This document shows, one piece after another, positions 1 through 7,234 of a stretch of 64,000 bases of DNA. Source of the DNA: Phycisphaerae bacterium (GTDB taxonomy: Bacteria; Planctomycetota; Phycisphaerae; Sedimentisphaerales; Anaerobacaceae). Positions within the stretch are counted from its first letter, which is position 1. Every line of letters begins with the position of its first letter. The stretch spans positions 1-64,000 of the forward strand of contig JAAYBV010000061.1 in assembly GCA_012744475.1 (NCBI GenBank), given 5' to 3'. Under the pieces are notes generated by a model that saw nothing but the letters and a program-made list of their open reading frames with translations, was not told the origin of the DNA and ran no database searches. Position numbers and translations under genes: made by a program.

Positions 1-80
1 AATGGTCAATATACCATATATGGCATGAGTACAACGCCAATGACAGACTGCTGGACACGCTGGAATGGAGGGATCAGACC

Positions 81-812
81 ATGGCGACGACGAAGACGAT
101 TCGGTGCTGCCATAACTGTGTGTTTGCGTACCTCGACCGCGAGCACACGCTCGAGTGCTACTCGGCGGGCCTGCTGAACTGGCCCGCCTGTGCCAACCAT
201 CCCCAATCGTTCGGGCGGATGTGCCGCACCCCCCAGCGCGGGATGTGCCCCAATTACCGCCCCCGCCTCGCCAAGCCCGAAGGCGACGTCCGCATGATCC
301 CGCTGGGGCGAGGTTACTACACCTACGTCGACGCCGCCGACTACGAATGGCTCAGCCAGTGGACCTGGCACATTCAGAACGGATACGCGGTGCGGTATGG
401 CAAGAAGGTGATTTTCATGCACCGCGAGATCATGCAGCCGCCCGACGACAAGCTCGTCGATCACCGCAACCACAACAAACTGGACAACACCCGGATCAAT
501 CTGCGCGTTTGCACGCACCAGGAGAACATGCAGAACACACGCAAACGTTCCGGCACCACATCCCGCTTCATCGGTGTGTGCCATCGCAGGAGCTGCAAGA
601 ACAAGAAGTGGCGGGCCGCCATCCAGTGGAAGCGCAAACCGCTCCACATCGGCTATTTCGCGGAGGAGGTCGATGCCGCCCGCGCCTACGACCACAAGGC
701 GGTCGAACTGGGCGGCCAGTTCGCCCGCGTCAACTTCCCCGAAGAATGGCCCCCCGAACGACGCGCCCAGGTCTACGCCCCGCCTCCGGATCCCCCTCGT
801 AGGGGCGAATAA
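81..812 (+). CDS. HNH endonuclease-like protein with C-terminal AP2 DNA-binding domain
   Basis: The 243-residue product has three visible parts. Residues about 9-75 are Cys-rich (nine Cys, probably metal-binding). Residues about 130-155 hold an HNH-like stretch with DHRNHNKLDN and NLRVCTHQEN. Residues about 160-225 match an AP2 domain (SRFIGV, KWRAAI, AARAYDHKA, FARVNFP). HNH plus AP2 is typical of homing-endonuclease-like genes that spread as selfish elements. The ATG follows a strong GGAGGG Shine-Dalgarno. No intron or host gene is visible around it, so it looks free-standing. Its last codons and stop lie inside a dispersed palindrome, so the present C-terminus may have been shaped by repeat insertion. 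DNA cleavage is inferred from the family and not shown here. Confidence 0.8.
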   Translation: MATTKTIRCCHNCVFAYLDREHTLECYSAGLLNWPACANHPQSFGRMCRTPQRGMCPNYRPRLAKPEGDVRMIPLGRGYYTYVDAADYEWLSQWTWHIQNGYAVRYGKKVIFMHREIMQPPDDKLVDHRNHNKLDNTRINLRVCTHQENMQNTRKRSGTTSRFIGVCHRRSCKNKKWRAAIQWKRKPLHIGYFAEEVDAARAYDHKAVELGGQFARVNFPEEWPPERRAQVYAPPPDPPRRGE

Positions 813-824
813 TGATTCGCCCTC
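801..824. repeat. dispersed GGGGCGA palindrome, AAT-loop variant
   Basis: GGGCGAAT (803-810) and ATTCGCCC (815-822) form a perfect 8-bp inverted repeat around AATG. Related palindromes lie at 10970-10997, 11074-11097 and 24408-24423, so this is a REP-like family. The stop codon of the HNH/AP2 gene (810-812) is inside this copy. Confidence 0.75.
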
Positions 825-851
825 TCGATGATGCCCTAAACGCACATCGCA

Positions 852-881
852 GAACTACTAGGGACAGAACTACTAGGGACA
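852..881. repeat. 15-bp tandem duplication
   Basis: GAACTACTAGGGACA occurs twice head to tail (852-866 and 867-881). The second unit overlaps the start of the 42-bp repeat at 873. Confidence 0.85.
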
Positions 882-914
882 GCCACCTATTTAGAGATGA
901 TGTCACTCCATTTA
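873..914. repeat. 42-bp direct repeat, copy 1
   Basis: This copy begins CTAGGGACAGCCACC and ends CACTCCATTTA. It is repeated base for base at 1168-1209 in the same orientation. The two copies bracket a 39-codon minus-strand gene. The leading TAGGGACAGCCACC resembles sequences I associate with REP/Y1-transposase-linked repeats, but no transposase is present here. Confidence 0.85.
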
Positions 915-964
915 ACCGGCGCCTGTCCTCGTCTATCCATGCCTCCGTTCATCCGTGCGCATCT

Positions 965-1084
965 CTACTCACTGTCAACGAAGTACTCAGCCATCTGTTC
1001 GGCACTGAGCCCGGCATAAGCCTGAGAGAGTTCATGGCGTCGTTTCCGTATGAACGCCGCGGCGGCAAACGTCTTCTTCTTCAT
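965..1084 (-). CDS. 39-residue antitoxin-like protein inside 42-bp direct repeats
   Basis: Reading the minus strand from ATG at 1084 gives a 39-residue basic peptide starting MKKKTFAAAAFIRKRR, containing AYAGLSAEQMAEYF and ending at TAG (965-967). A GAGAGGGG Shine-Dalgarno sits about five bases before the ATG, strong support for so short a gene. The layout (basic head, then an acidic 'LS.EQ..EYF' tail) resembles small antitoxin-type proteins found singly or in TA pairs in many bacteria. That resemblance is from memory and weak at this length. No toxin partner is next to it; the nearest TA genes are darG and darT further along the same strand. It lies wholly between two identical 42-bp repeats, so the pair plus gene may move or duplicate as a unit. 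Confidence 0.55.
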   Translation of the reverse strand: MKKKTFAAAAFIRKRRHELSQAYAGLSAEQMAEYFVDSE

Positions 1085-1167
1085 GCAACCCCTCTCTGGC
1101 CGTTCGTATCTCAGTCAGGGCGCCGGAAAGAGTACTGGACACCTTCAATGGCCCCCAACAAAGGCCG

Positions 1168-1209
1168 CTAGGGACAGCCACCTATTTAGAGATGATGTCA
1201 CTCCATTTA
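1168..1209. repeat. 42-bp direct repeat, copy 2
   Basis: Identical over 42 bases to 873-914. The period between the copies is 295 bp. The remaining 1210-1287 shows no gene and leads into the end of darG. Confidence 0.85.
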
Positions 1210-1287
1210 GAAAACCTTCCGGGCACGCCTTATCGATTTCGATCTTGGTTGAGCAGGGTGCCTCCCGATTCCGCCGCAATGCGGCCT

Positions 1288-2346
1288 CTATGCCCCCTGG
1301 GCGGCTCCTGATGCAAGCCACCCATAGCGATTCAGGGTGTCCCACGCAATGCGTAAGTGCTCATAGCTGAACATTCGCTTGCGATCGTTCCAGGCGTAAG
1401 TCTTCTTTACCGCATCGGCGAAATCTGCTGCTCCTTCGTGTTTGGCTACCCAGTGCACTGTGGACAGCAATTCCATACCGTACGGTGTCTCAAAGCCCTC
1501 AATCAATTGGGCAACCTGGTCGAAACGCGCTTGCAGTCTTGAACGATCCTTGAGAAAGACCTCGGCAGCATGGATCGCTTCTGCCTTGAGCGCGATGGGC
1601 TTGTCCGGCTTGTCGGCGGCATCGCCATATCCAACGACGAAATGCCCCTCGATATGCGTAAGCACATGCCTCAAGTTCTCGGCATAAGGACCGTAGGGCC
1701 CCTTCGCGTGGTTCAGCCGGAGGTTCTGTCCCGATTCCTGCATGAAGTACATCAGCTTATGAATCTCAAGGAGCGTGACCGTGGGGTCCATGACTGCTGC
1801 GAGGTATCTGCGCATCAGGCCCAACAGCAATGCCCGGCCCTCCGTCATGTTCGGTGCCTTCCGGCCTTTGGCCATTGCCTCCGCCGACGGCGCGCCCTTG
1901 GGCTCGAACAACAAAACGTGCACGTCGGGCATCGCCTCAAATGCGCGCTGAATACGAGGTTGCACTTGCGACCAATCGAGCCCCCCGAGCCCACAGCCAA
2001 GCGGTGGTACCGCCACGGACTTGAGCCCGAGCCGTCGCACCTCTTCAACGAGCGCATCAAGACCCGCCTCGATATACTCCATTCGGCTCTTGCCTCGCCA
2101 GTGCTTCTTGGTTGGCAGGTTGATGACATAGTGCGGCTGCTCAAAGCGGTTCAGGTCATAGGACAGCACCCTGCCCGGTTGAACTTCGCCTCGCTTGCAC
2201 GCCGCTTCGTAGGCGCTAAAGACTTCCGGAAAGGCTTTGCTGAATTGCAGCGCGATGCCACGCCCCATCACACCCACACAGTTCACCGTATTGACCAGCG
2301 CATCAGCCTTTGCCTTGAGGATGTCGCCTCGCTGCAACTCGATCAT
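1288..2346 (-). CDS. darG: DarG antitoxin: macrodomain DNA ADP-ribosyl-glycohydrolase
   Basis: DarG reverses the ADP-ribosylation of thymidine in DNA made by DarT and also binds the toxin through its C-terminal part. The 352-residue product begins with a macrodomain (about 1-155) that shows GDILKAKADALVNTVNCVG, the glycine-rich PPLGCGLGGLDW and the LPTKKHW segment that carries the catalytic lysine in DarG. Residues about 165-350 match the DarG toxin-binding region (LLEIHKLMYFMQESG, AKGPYGPYAENLRHVL). The gene lies 16 bp downstream of darT and is almost certainly co-transcribed from 3063-3091. Length and domain order are normal, so the antitoxin looks intact. Function is inferred from family knowledge. 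Confidence 0.93.
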   Translation of the reverse strand: MIELQRGDILKAKADALVNTVNCVGVMGRGIALQFSKAFPEVFSAYEAACKRGEVQPGRVLSYDLNRFEQPHYVINLPTKKHWRGKSRMEYIEAGLDALVEEVRRLGLKSVAVPPLGCGLGGLDWSQVQPRIQRAFEAMPDVHVLLFEPKGAPSAEAMAKGRKAPNMTEGRALLLGLMRRYLAAVMDPTVTLLEIHKLMYFMQESGQNLRLNHAKGPYGPYAENLRHVLTHIEGHFVVGYGDAADKPDKPIALKAEAIHAAEVFLKDRSRLQARFDQVAQLIEGFETPYGMELLSTVHWVAKHEGAADFADAVKKTYAWNDRKRMFSYEHLRIAWDTLNRYGWLASGAAQGA

Positions 2347-2362
2347 GGGGCGCTCCTTTCGC

Positions 2363-3013
2363 TCAGTAATACCACTCTCGTTTGACGGTCACCTGTGGCC
2401 TCTCGTGCGATTGTACTATCGCTCGGTGGACTTGGTCCGCAACACGATCATTGCAGACCCCAACCCGCTCAACCAATCGCCATGGAAACGACTCGTAGAC
2501 GAGGAATTCAGCCTGCTTGCCTTCCTTGACAACCATGTCGCGGAAATCAGTCGATGCAATGGCCATCCAGTTGATCTCGGCCAGATGGTCCACCTGGTTG
2601 AAGAACCTCGCGAGGTACGTCCCAGCGTTTCGGTCGCTGAATGCCCATCTCCGCTGCTGCTTCTCAGCCCACTCGATCACGCTATGAAGGTCAGCCTGCA
2701 AATGCACGATGGGCTCTTGCCCCTCTTTGTAATCTATCTCCGGGTGATTGCCCATGTACAGAATGTAGAGCATGATCGATCGTGGACAGAAGTAGAATGG
2801 TACATAGTCCCCCACGTGTGTGCCTGCATGGCACGTGACTTCAATTTCCAGGAGACGCCGCCGTTTGACGTGTGACATCCCGACTACATCACAGTCAAGC
2901 CCCATATCAATGCGCTTGGCGTCCGGCCATAGCACACCCGCCTCTACGATCTGCGGCAGATTCCGCACATGCGTGATGTGGTATATCTTCGGATTGGCCG
3001 GCACCTTTGCCAT
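2363..3013 (-). CDS. darT: DarT toxin: NAD-dependent DNA ADP-ribosyltransferase
   Basis: DarT transfers ADP-ribose from NAD+ to thymidine bases in single-stranded DNA, blocking replication unless DarG is present. The 216-residue product shows the family's N-terminal YHITHVRNLPQIVEAGVL, an Arg-rich RRRLLEIEV segment, the VPFYFCPRSIMLY core, and QAEFLV at 167-172, whose Glu169 should be the catalytic glutamate. The ATG at 3013 has an AGGA about ten bases upstream and a plausible promoter further back. The toxin comes first and antitoxin second, as usual for DarTG. Base composition is less GC-rich than the flanking housekeeping genes, in keeping with transfer. All key residues I can place are intact, so the toxin is probably active. 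Confidence 0.93.
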   Translation of the reverse strand: MAKVPANPKIYHITHVRNLPQIVEAGVLWPDAKRIDMGLDCDVVGMSHVKRRRLLEIEVTCHAGTHVGDYVPFYFCPRSIMLYILYMGNHPEIDYKEGQEPIVHLQADLHSVIEWAEKQQRRWAFSDRNAGTYLARFFNQVDHLAEINWMAIASTDFRDMVVKEGKQAEFLVYESFPWRLVERVGVCNDRVADQVHRAIVQSHERPQVTVKREWYY

Positions 3014-3062
3014 GTGAACTCATCATCCTGCTATTCTCGCAGCGATCTCCTAACCAACACGC

Positions 3063-3091
3063 ATTGTCGCAGCTCGCTGTCTGTTCGTCAA
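3063..3091 (-). promoter_or_regulatory. putative sigma-70 promoter of darTG
   Basis: On the minus strand TTGACG (3091-3086) and GACAAT (3068-3063) are 17 bp apart. Transcription would start near 3056, about 43 nt before the darT ATG. Confidence 0.5.
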
Positions 3092-3195
3092 TTTCCTCGT
3101 TTGACTCTTCTGTCGTGATCCCGACACCCATCGGGCTTGAGGCTGCCACCCGGGATTCACGCGTCTACGCTTCTACCCATCTACACATTCACACG

Positions 3196-4482
3196 CTACA
3201 GGTTTCGGCCCAAGGCCTGGAACATGGCGAGGAGGTTTTGGGTGGGGGTGTTGCACTGGATGTTGTGGATGGTGTTGAAGACGAATCCGTGTTTGCGGCT
3301 GAAGATTTTCACGCGTTCGGCGACCTGGGCGCGGACCTCGTCGGGCGTGCCGAAGGGCAGGGTCTGCTGCGTGTCGACGCCACCGCCCCAGAAGACGATG
3401 CGGTCGCCGTACTTTTCGACGAGCGTCGCGGGGTCCATTCCTTTGGCGGAGGTCTGGACAGGGTTGAGGATGTCGTATCCGGCGTCGATGAGCCCGTCGA
3501 TGAGCGGTTCGCATCCGCCGCAACAGTGCTTGAGCGTCTTCCACTTCGTGTGCGTGTGGACCCAGTCGTTGAGCTTCCTGGCGTGGGGCAGGTACAGCTC
3601 GCGGTAGGCGTCGGGCGAGCAGAACAGGCTGTTCTGCGACGCCAGGTCGGTGCCGCACATGAAGACCGCGTGAACCCGGTCGCCGACCGCCTGATGGATG
3701 CGCCTGAGGTTCTCGATCGCGATCTCGGCCTGGCGGGCGAAGACCTCCTGGATGTAGTTCCGGCGGGTGATGGTGCTGATGTACCATTCCTCGATGTCGC
3801 GAATGCCCTTGGGGTCCTTCATCCACGGCGCGGGCACCAGCGCGATGTCGCCGAACGCGGTGCCCGGGAAGCCGGCCGCGATGGCCAGATCGGTGTTGTC
3901 GTACAGGTCTTTCGCGTGCTTGGCGTAGAAGGCTAAGTCCTCGTCGCTGACAGGGCCGAAATCCTCGAGATTATCGGCCGGATCGAGTCTGGCGTCGTCG
4001 ATGGGGTGCTGGCGGATGATCGAGTCGAAGTAGAAGCCGCCTTTGGGCATGCGGCCCGAGGGCTTGGCGGAGTGGTCTCCCTGCGGATACATCAGGATGT
4101 CGCCGTTGGGCTCGGGCTCGGTGTTGAACTTGGCGGGGACGAGTACATCGGTGCCGTCGAACGTCCGCCAGCGTTTCCAGCCGGCGTTCTCGAAACCGAA
4201 CATGTTCCTCGGCTTGGGTAGCTCGACGACGTCGATGCCCAGCGCCTCCCGCAGGTCGGCGCCGATCTCGCCAAGCATCTGATACATTTCGACGACCTTG
4301 ACGGGCGTTCCGGGCTTGTCGAGTCCCAGCGCCTGGCGGAGCCGGGCGACGACGCTGACGTGGGCGCCTGAGCAGGCGGTGCCTCCGAGATCGACGGGGA
4401 CGCGGTCGGCGGGCTGGTGGTTGATCGCGGCGACGACGCGCTGCCGGCTGGTGAGGCGGGGGACGGGTGACTTCTTGCCCAT
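3196..4482 (-). CDS. uroporphyrinogen decarboxylase (URO-D) superfamily protein, probable cobamide-type methyltransferase
   Basis: The 428-residue protein belongs to the URO-D/MtaA-CmuA superfamily. Members of this branch mostly move methyl groups between corrinoid proteins and coenzymes rather than make haem. Visible features are SRQRVVAAINHQPADRVPVDLGG at the start, KTLKHCCGGCEPLIDGLIDAGYD with the Cys/His pair expected for a zinc site, and IVFWGGGVDTQQTLPFGTPDEV near the end. I start it at ATG 4482, which has AGGAG seven bases upstream; the open frame runs to 4701 but that part is Arg/Pro-rich and lacks family similarity. No corrinoid protein or other methyltransferase gene is adjacent, so the substrate is unknown. 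A haem role is unlikely given the divergent active site. Confidence 0.8.
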   Translation of the reverse strand: MGKKSPVPRLTSRQRVVAAINHQPADRVPVDLGGTACSGAHVSVVARLRQALGLDKPGTPVKVVEMYQMLGEIGADLREALGIDVVELPKPRNMFGFENAGWKRWRTFDGTDVLVPAKFNTEPEPNGDILMYPQGDHSAKPSGRMPKGGFYFDSIIRQHPIDDARLDPADNLEDFGPVSDEDLAFYAKHAKDLYDNTDLAIAAGFPGTAFGDIALVPAPWMKDPKGIRDIEEWYISTITRRNYIQEVFARQAEIAIENLRRIHQAVGDRVHAVFMCGTDLASQNSLFCSPDAYRELYLPHARKLNDWVHTHTKWKTLKHCCGGCEPLIDGLIDAGYDILNPVQTSAKGMDPATLVEKYGDRIVFWGGGVDTQQTLPFGTPDEVRAQVAERVKIFSRKHGFVFNTIHNIQCNTPTQNLLAMFQALGRNL

Positions 4483-4567
4483 GTCGATCTCCTGCACAAC
4501 TGCCAAGGGTCCTTCTGTGCCGGCGGCGACCGCGTGCCGGAGCGGTTCCGGAGCCTGCACGCGGGGT

Positions 4568-4595
4568 ATTGTACCGCCTGTGGGGCCAGTTTGAA
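4568..4595 (-). promoter_or_regulatory. candidate promoter of the URO-D-like gene
   Basis: Minus strand TTCAAA (4595-4590), 16-bp spacer, TACAAT (4573-4568). It lies 86 bp before the chosen start at 4482. The rest of 4483-4755 shows no gene. Confidence 0.4.
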
Positions 4596-4755
4596 GGCTT
4601 TTCCGACGCCGCCGACGGGGGAGCTGGCTGCGGCGGGGCGGCAGGAACGCCGCGGGCGGAAGGTCCCATAGACCCGTTGTTTCCGACGCGAATCGCCGCA
4701 AGTTCTCTGCTGGGAAGCGGTTAGGTCACGCGGCGGCGCAAAATTCTCGGGACGC

Positions 4756-4784
4756 TTGACAGGCCCGAACGGGCGTGCTATAAT
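4756..4784 (+). promoter_or_regulatory. consensus sigma-70 promoter of the cdaA cluster
   Basis: TTGACA (4756-4761), 17-bp spacer, TATAAT (4779-4784): a perfect match at both boxes and spacing. A start near 4791 gives a leader of about 113 nt before the gene at 4904. This is the strongest promoter sequence in the window. Confidence 0.88.
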
Positions 4785-4903
4785 TAAGTCTCTGTCGGGG
4801 CAGGTTTTGCGCCGCTCGGTTACGGGGCACGTAGCCGGCAGCGCGCAGGATATCGCATGCGGCCGCACAGGATTCGAGTGGACACTGAAAAGAAGGGGAA
4901 ACG

Positions 4904-5173
4904 ATGAAAAGCGTAGTGGCTGTGGAGACAAGGGAGCAAGGGACCGGTCGTTTTAACCTGCGTACGCTGGCGCTTGCCTTGATCCTGTGCGTTCTGGTGC
5001 TCATGTCCTGTGGTTGCGCCTCGTGGTGGAACTATCCGGGCGAGACAGCGGTCGAGGGCAACCGGCGGCACAAACGAGTCGTCCAGACCAACTTCGAAAT
5101 GATGCGCGCCGACATCGACACGGTGCTGCTGCTGGATCGGCCCAGCAACCTCACCGACAAGAGACTGCCGTAG
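4904..5173 (+). CDS. small lipoprotein-like membrane protein of the cdaA cluster
   Basis: An 89-residue protein that I do not recognise. A basic N-terminal region is followed by a hydrophobic segment (about 20-35, LRTLALALILCVLVLM) and then SCGCASWW. Either Cys could be lipidated; LMSC is a tolerable lipobox. The remaining 50 residues are hydrophilic and should sit outside the inner membrane. AAGGGGAAACG precedes the ATG. It is the first gene after the consensus promoter and ends 14 bases before cdaA, so it is probably co-expressed with c-di-AMP synthesis. Whether it acts on CdaA, or is only a neighbour, cannot be told from sequence. Confidence 0.7.
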   Translation: MKSVVAVETREQGTGRFNLRTLALALILCVLVLMSCGCASWWNYPGETAVEGNRRHKRVVQTNFEMMRADIDTVLLLDRPSNLTDKRLP

Positions 5174-5187
5174 TCTCGGCTAAGGTT

Positions 5188-6042
5188 GTGACCGGGCCCA
5201 CGGAAGGGTTTTGGGTGGATACGCTGGTTGACTATTTCAGTCGGGTCGCACGCTATGAATGGTGGGTGGTTGTCGTTGAGCTCGTCCTGATTGGACTTGT
5301 GGTTTATTGGGTGGTGGATTTTCTCGAGGGCACGCGCGGGGAGAGGCTGTTTCGCGGTGTCATCTTTCTGCTCGTCGCCGGGGTGCTGGTTTTGAACCTC
5401 GTCGTCGAGCGGCTTCCTTTCGACCGGCTCCAGTATCTCTACAAGGGCTTCCTGATTGCGGTTCTCATCGTGGCGGTCGCGGCCTTCCAACCCGAAATTC
5501 GGAGAGTTCTCATCCAGATTGGGCAACCTCGAATCTGGACAGGGTCTCTCCATCAACTCTCGCGGACGGTCGAGGCACTGATCACCGCGGTCACCGAGTT
5601 GTCGGCCGCTCGCATCGGAGCGATCATCGTGCTCGAGAGACAGGTGGCCCTGGGCGAGTTCATCGAGACCGGAATCCGACTGGACGCGCGGGTCACAGCC
5701 GATCTGCTCAAGACGATCTTTTATCCCGGCACGGCGCTGCACGATATGGCGGTCGTCATCCGGGGCGACCGGATCATTGCGGCCAGGGTTCAGCTTCCGC
5801 TGGCCGAGGCGGGCGCCATGGACGGCATCGAGCTGGGCTCGCGTCACAGAGCGGCGCTGGGGATCACCGCCGGCTCCGATGCCACGTGTCTGGTGGTCAG
5901 CGAAGAGACGGGCGCCATCTCGGTGGCGCGGAACGGTCGGCTGGTTCGCAACGTGACCGAAGCCCAGATCCGTTCGTACCTGAGCAGCACCATGGCGGGC
6001 AATGTACCCCTGGTGGGACGCCTGCTCAAGCGTCACGAGTAG
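5188..6042 (+). CDS. cdaA: membrane diadenylate cyclase CdaA, with DMA in place of the DGA motif
   Basis: CdaA condenses two ATP into cyclic di-AMP. The 284-residue product has three hydrophobic helices (about 25-45, 57-75 and 85-100) and then a DAC (DisA_N) domain. RHR (219-221, in GSRHRAALGI) is intact, as are LERQVALGEFIETG and VSEETGAISVARNG. The metal- and ATP-contacting Asp-Gly-Ala motif reads Asp186-Met187-Ala188 (LHDMAVV); the codons are GAT ATG GCG. Asp is kept, Gly is not. I use GTG at 5188, which places the first helix normally; longer in-frame starts run back through the lipoprotein gene. The gene is followed by a YbbR-like gene, the usual CdaA partner. Activity with Met in the loop is uncertain. 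Confidence 0.88.
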   Translation: MTGPTEGFWVDTLVDYFSRVARYEWWVVVVELVLIGLVVYWVVDFLEGTRGERLFRGVIFLLVAGVLVLNLVVERLPFDRLQYLYKGFLIAVLIVAVAAFQPEIRRVLIQIGQPRIWTGSLHQLSRTVEALITAVTELSAARIGAIIVLERQVALGEFIETGIRLDARVTADLLKTIFYPGTALHDMAVVIRGDRIIAARVQLPLAEAGAMDGIELGSRHRAALGITAGSDATCLVVSEETGAISVARNGRLVRNVTEAQIRSYLSSTMAGNVPLVGRLLKRHE

Positions 6043-6134
6043 AGCCGCGGTCGTGCGGGGTCCGGATCGACGACGACGTTGTGCCGGGACGGACCGAGCG
6101 CAGAAACCTGACAAGGCAGGGTTTGAATACGGAC

Positions 6135-7166
6135 ATGGTTAAGAACCCCAAACTCGGCAAGATATCCATCGTGGTCTTTCTGACCGTCCTGATCTGGGTG
6201 TGGTCGGATCTGGCCCAGGATGAGCCGATATCCCTGTCCAATTACGTGACCATCACGGTGGCCCGGCCGAGTGATGCAGCGCTCTGGGTGAGCTTCGAAG
6301 GCCCGGAATCGGCGCTGCTGCCCACCGTGACCATCGATACCGTCGATCTGAAGGGGCCCGCCTCGCGCGTGACCGAGGTGGATCGGAAGAGGAAGAAGGG
6401 GGAACTGCCCCTCGACCTCTTCGTTTCGCCCGAAGAGGAAGGATGGACGCAAGTCGGCCCGCGAACCTTCGACGTGTTGAGCTTCCTCAAGGACAGTGAC
6501 GAGATCCGGCAGTTGGGCCTGACCGTGGAGAGCTGCGAACCGAGGACGCTGACCGTCCAGATCCGCCCGTTGGTGGAGCGACCTGTTCCCGTGGAGTGCG
6601 TCGACGAGAACGGTGCGCCGCTGCGGGCCGTCATCGAGCCGCCGACGGTCAGCGCGTACGTTCCGGACGGTGTGGTGGCGGCCCGGGTTCGCCTCTCGGC
6701 AAACGAGCAGGCACAGGCCCGGGTCTCGCCGATTCGAAAGAACCCCTACGTGGAACTGACGGCCGGACAGAGTCGGGAGATTGCCACCCGGGTGAGTGTG
6801 ACGCTGGCCCGCGAAGAGGTGGTGCTGGCCGAGCATCCGGTGCAGGCCGTGCTGGGGTACTGCTTCAGTACGAACACGCAGGGCACGTACCGGGTCATCC
6901 TCGAAAATGAAGCGGAACTGGCGACAGTCCTGGTCCGGGCGACCATGGAGGCCTGGCAGGCCTACGAACGACAACCGTTCCACATCCTCTTATACGTGCT
7001 GGATTCGGACCGGCAGGCGACGGACGTCATCACCAGGCCCGTCGTCTTCAACTTTCCGCAGCAGTACGTTCAGAACAAGCAGATCGAAGGCACGTCGCCT
7101 CCCTCGGCACGGTTCGTGCTGGAGCTGATTCCCGACGACGAGAGTATCGAACCTTCCGGCCAATAA
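6135..7166 (+). CDS. YbbR-like (CdaR-type) single-pass membrane protein
   Basis: The 343-residue protein has a short cytoplasmic head, one transmembrane helix (about 9-27, SIVVFLTVLIWVWSDLA) and a long exported part rich in beta-strand-like segments, including repeated 'V.V...P' stretches (VERPVPVECVDENGAP and others) that recall YbbR repeats. In Firmicutes the YbbR protein CdaR is encoded just after cdaA and modulates its activity from outside the membrane. Position here, 92 bp after cdaA on the same strand, supports the same role. The repeats are too diverged for me to count reliably, so the family call rests on topology and context as much as on motifs. ATG 6135 is used; a TTG at 6123 in frame is an alternative. 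Confidence 0.65.
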   Translation: MVKNPKLGKISIVVFLTVLIWVWSDLAQDEPISLSNYVTITVARPSDAALWVSFEGPESALLPTVTIDTVDLKGPASRVTEVDRKRKKGELPLDLFVSPEEEGWTQVGPRTFDVLSFLKDSDEIRQLGLTVESCEPRTLTVQIRPLVERPVPVECVDENGAPLRAVIEPPTVSAYVPDGVVAARVRLSANEQAQARVSPIRKNPYVELTAGQSREIATRVSVTLAREEVVLAEHPVQAVLGYCFSTNTQGTYRVILENEAELATVLVRATMEAWQAYERQPFHILLYVLDSDRQATDVITRPVVFNFPQQYVQNKQIEGTSPPSARFVLELIPDDESIEPSGQ

Positions 7167-7234
7167 CGTCGCGGCCGGTTCATGACCGTCGGCCGGGTGC
7201 CAAAGCGGAGCTTCCCACGACCCCTTGCCCGATT

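Noticed and set aside
6-845. 279-codon minus-strand frame opposite the HNH/AP2 gene
   Set aside because: The plus-strand protein has recognisable HNH and AP2 domains; the reverse frame has none.
860-1210. 42-bp direct repeats as a CRISPR or attachment-site pair
   Set aside because: Only two copies, a 253-bp spacer with a gene, and no cas genes or integrase nearby. The XerD-like gene is 33 kb away and looks like housekeeping Xer.
4483-4701. N-terminal extension of the URO-D-like protein to 4701
   Set aside because: The added 73 residues are Arg/Pro-rich and would start beyond the promoter candidate; ATG 4482 has a strong ribosome site.
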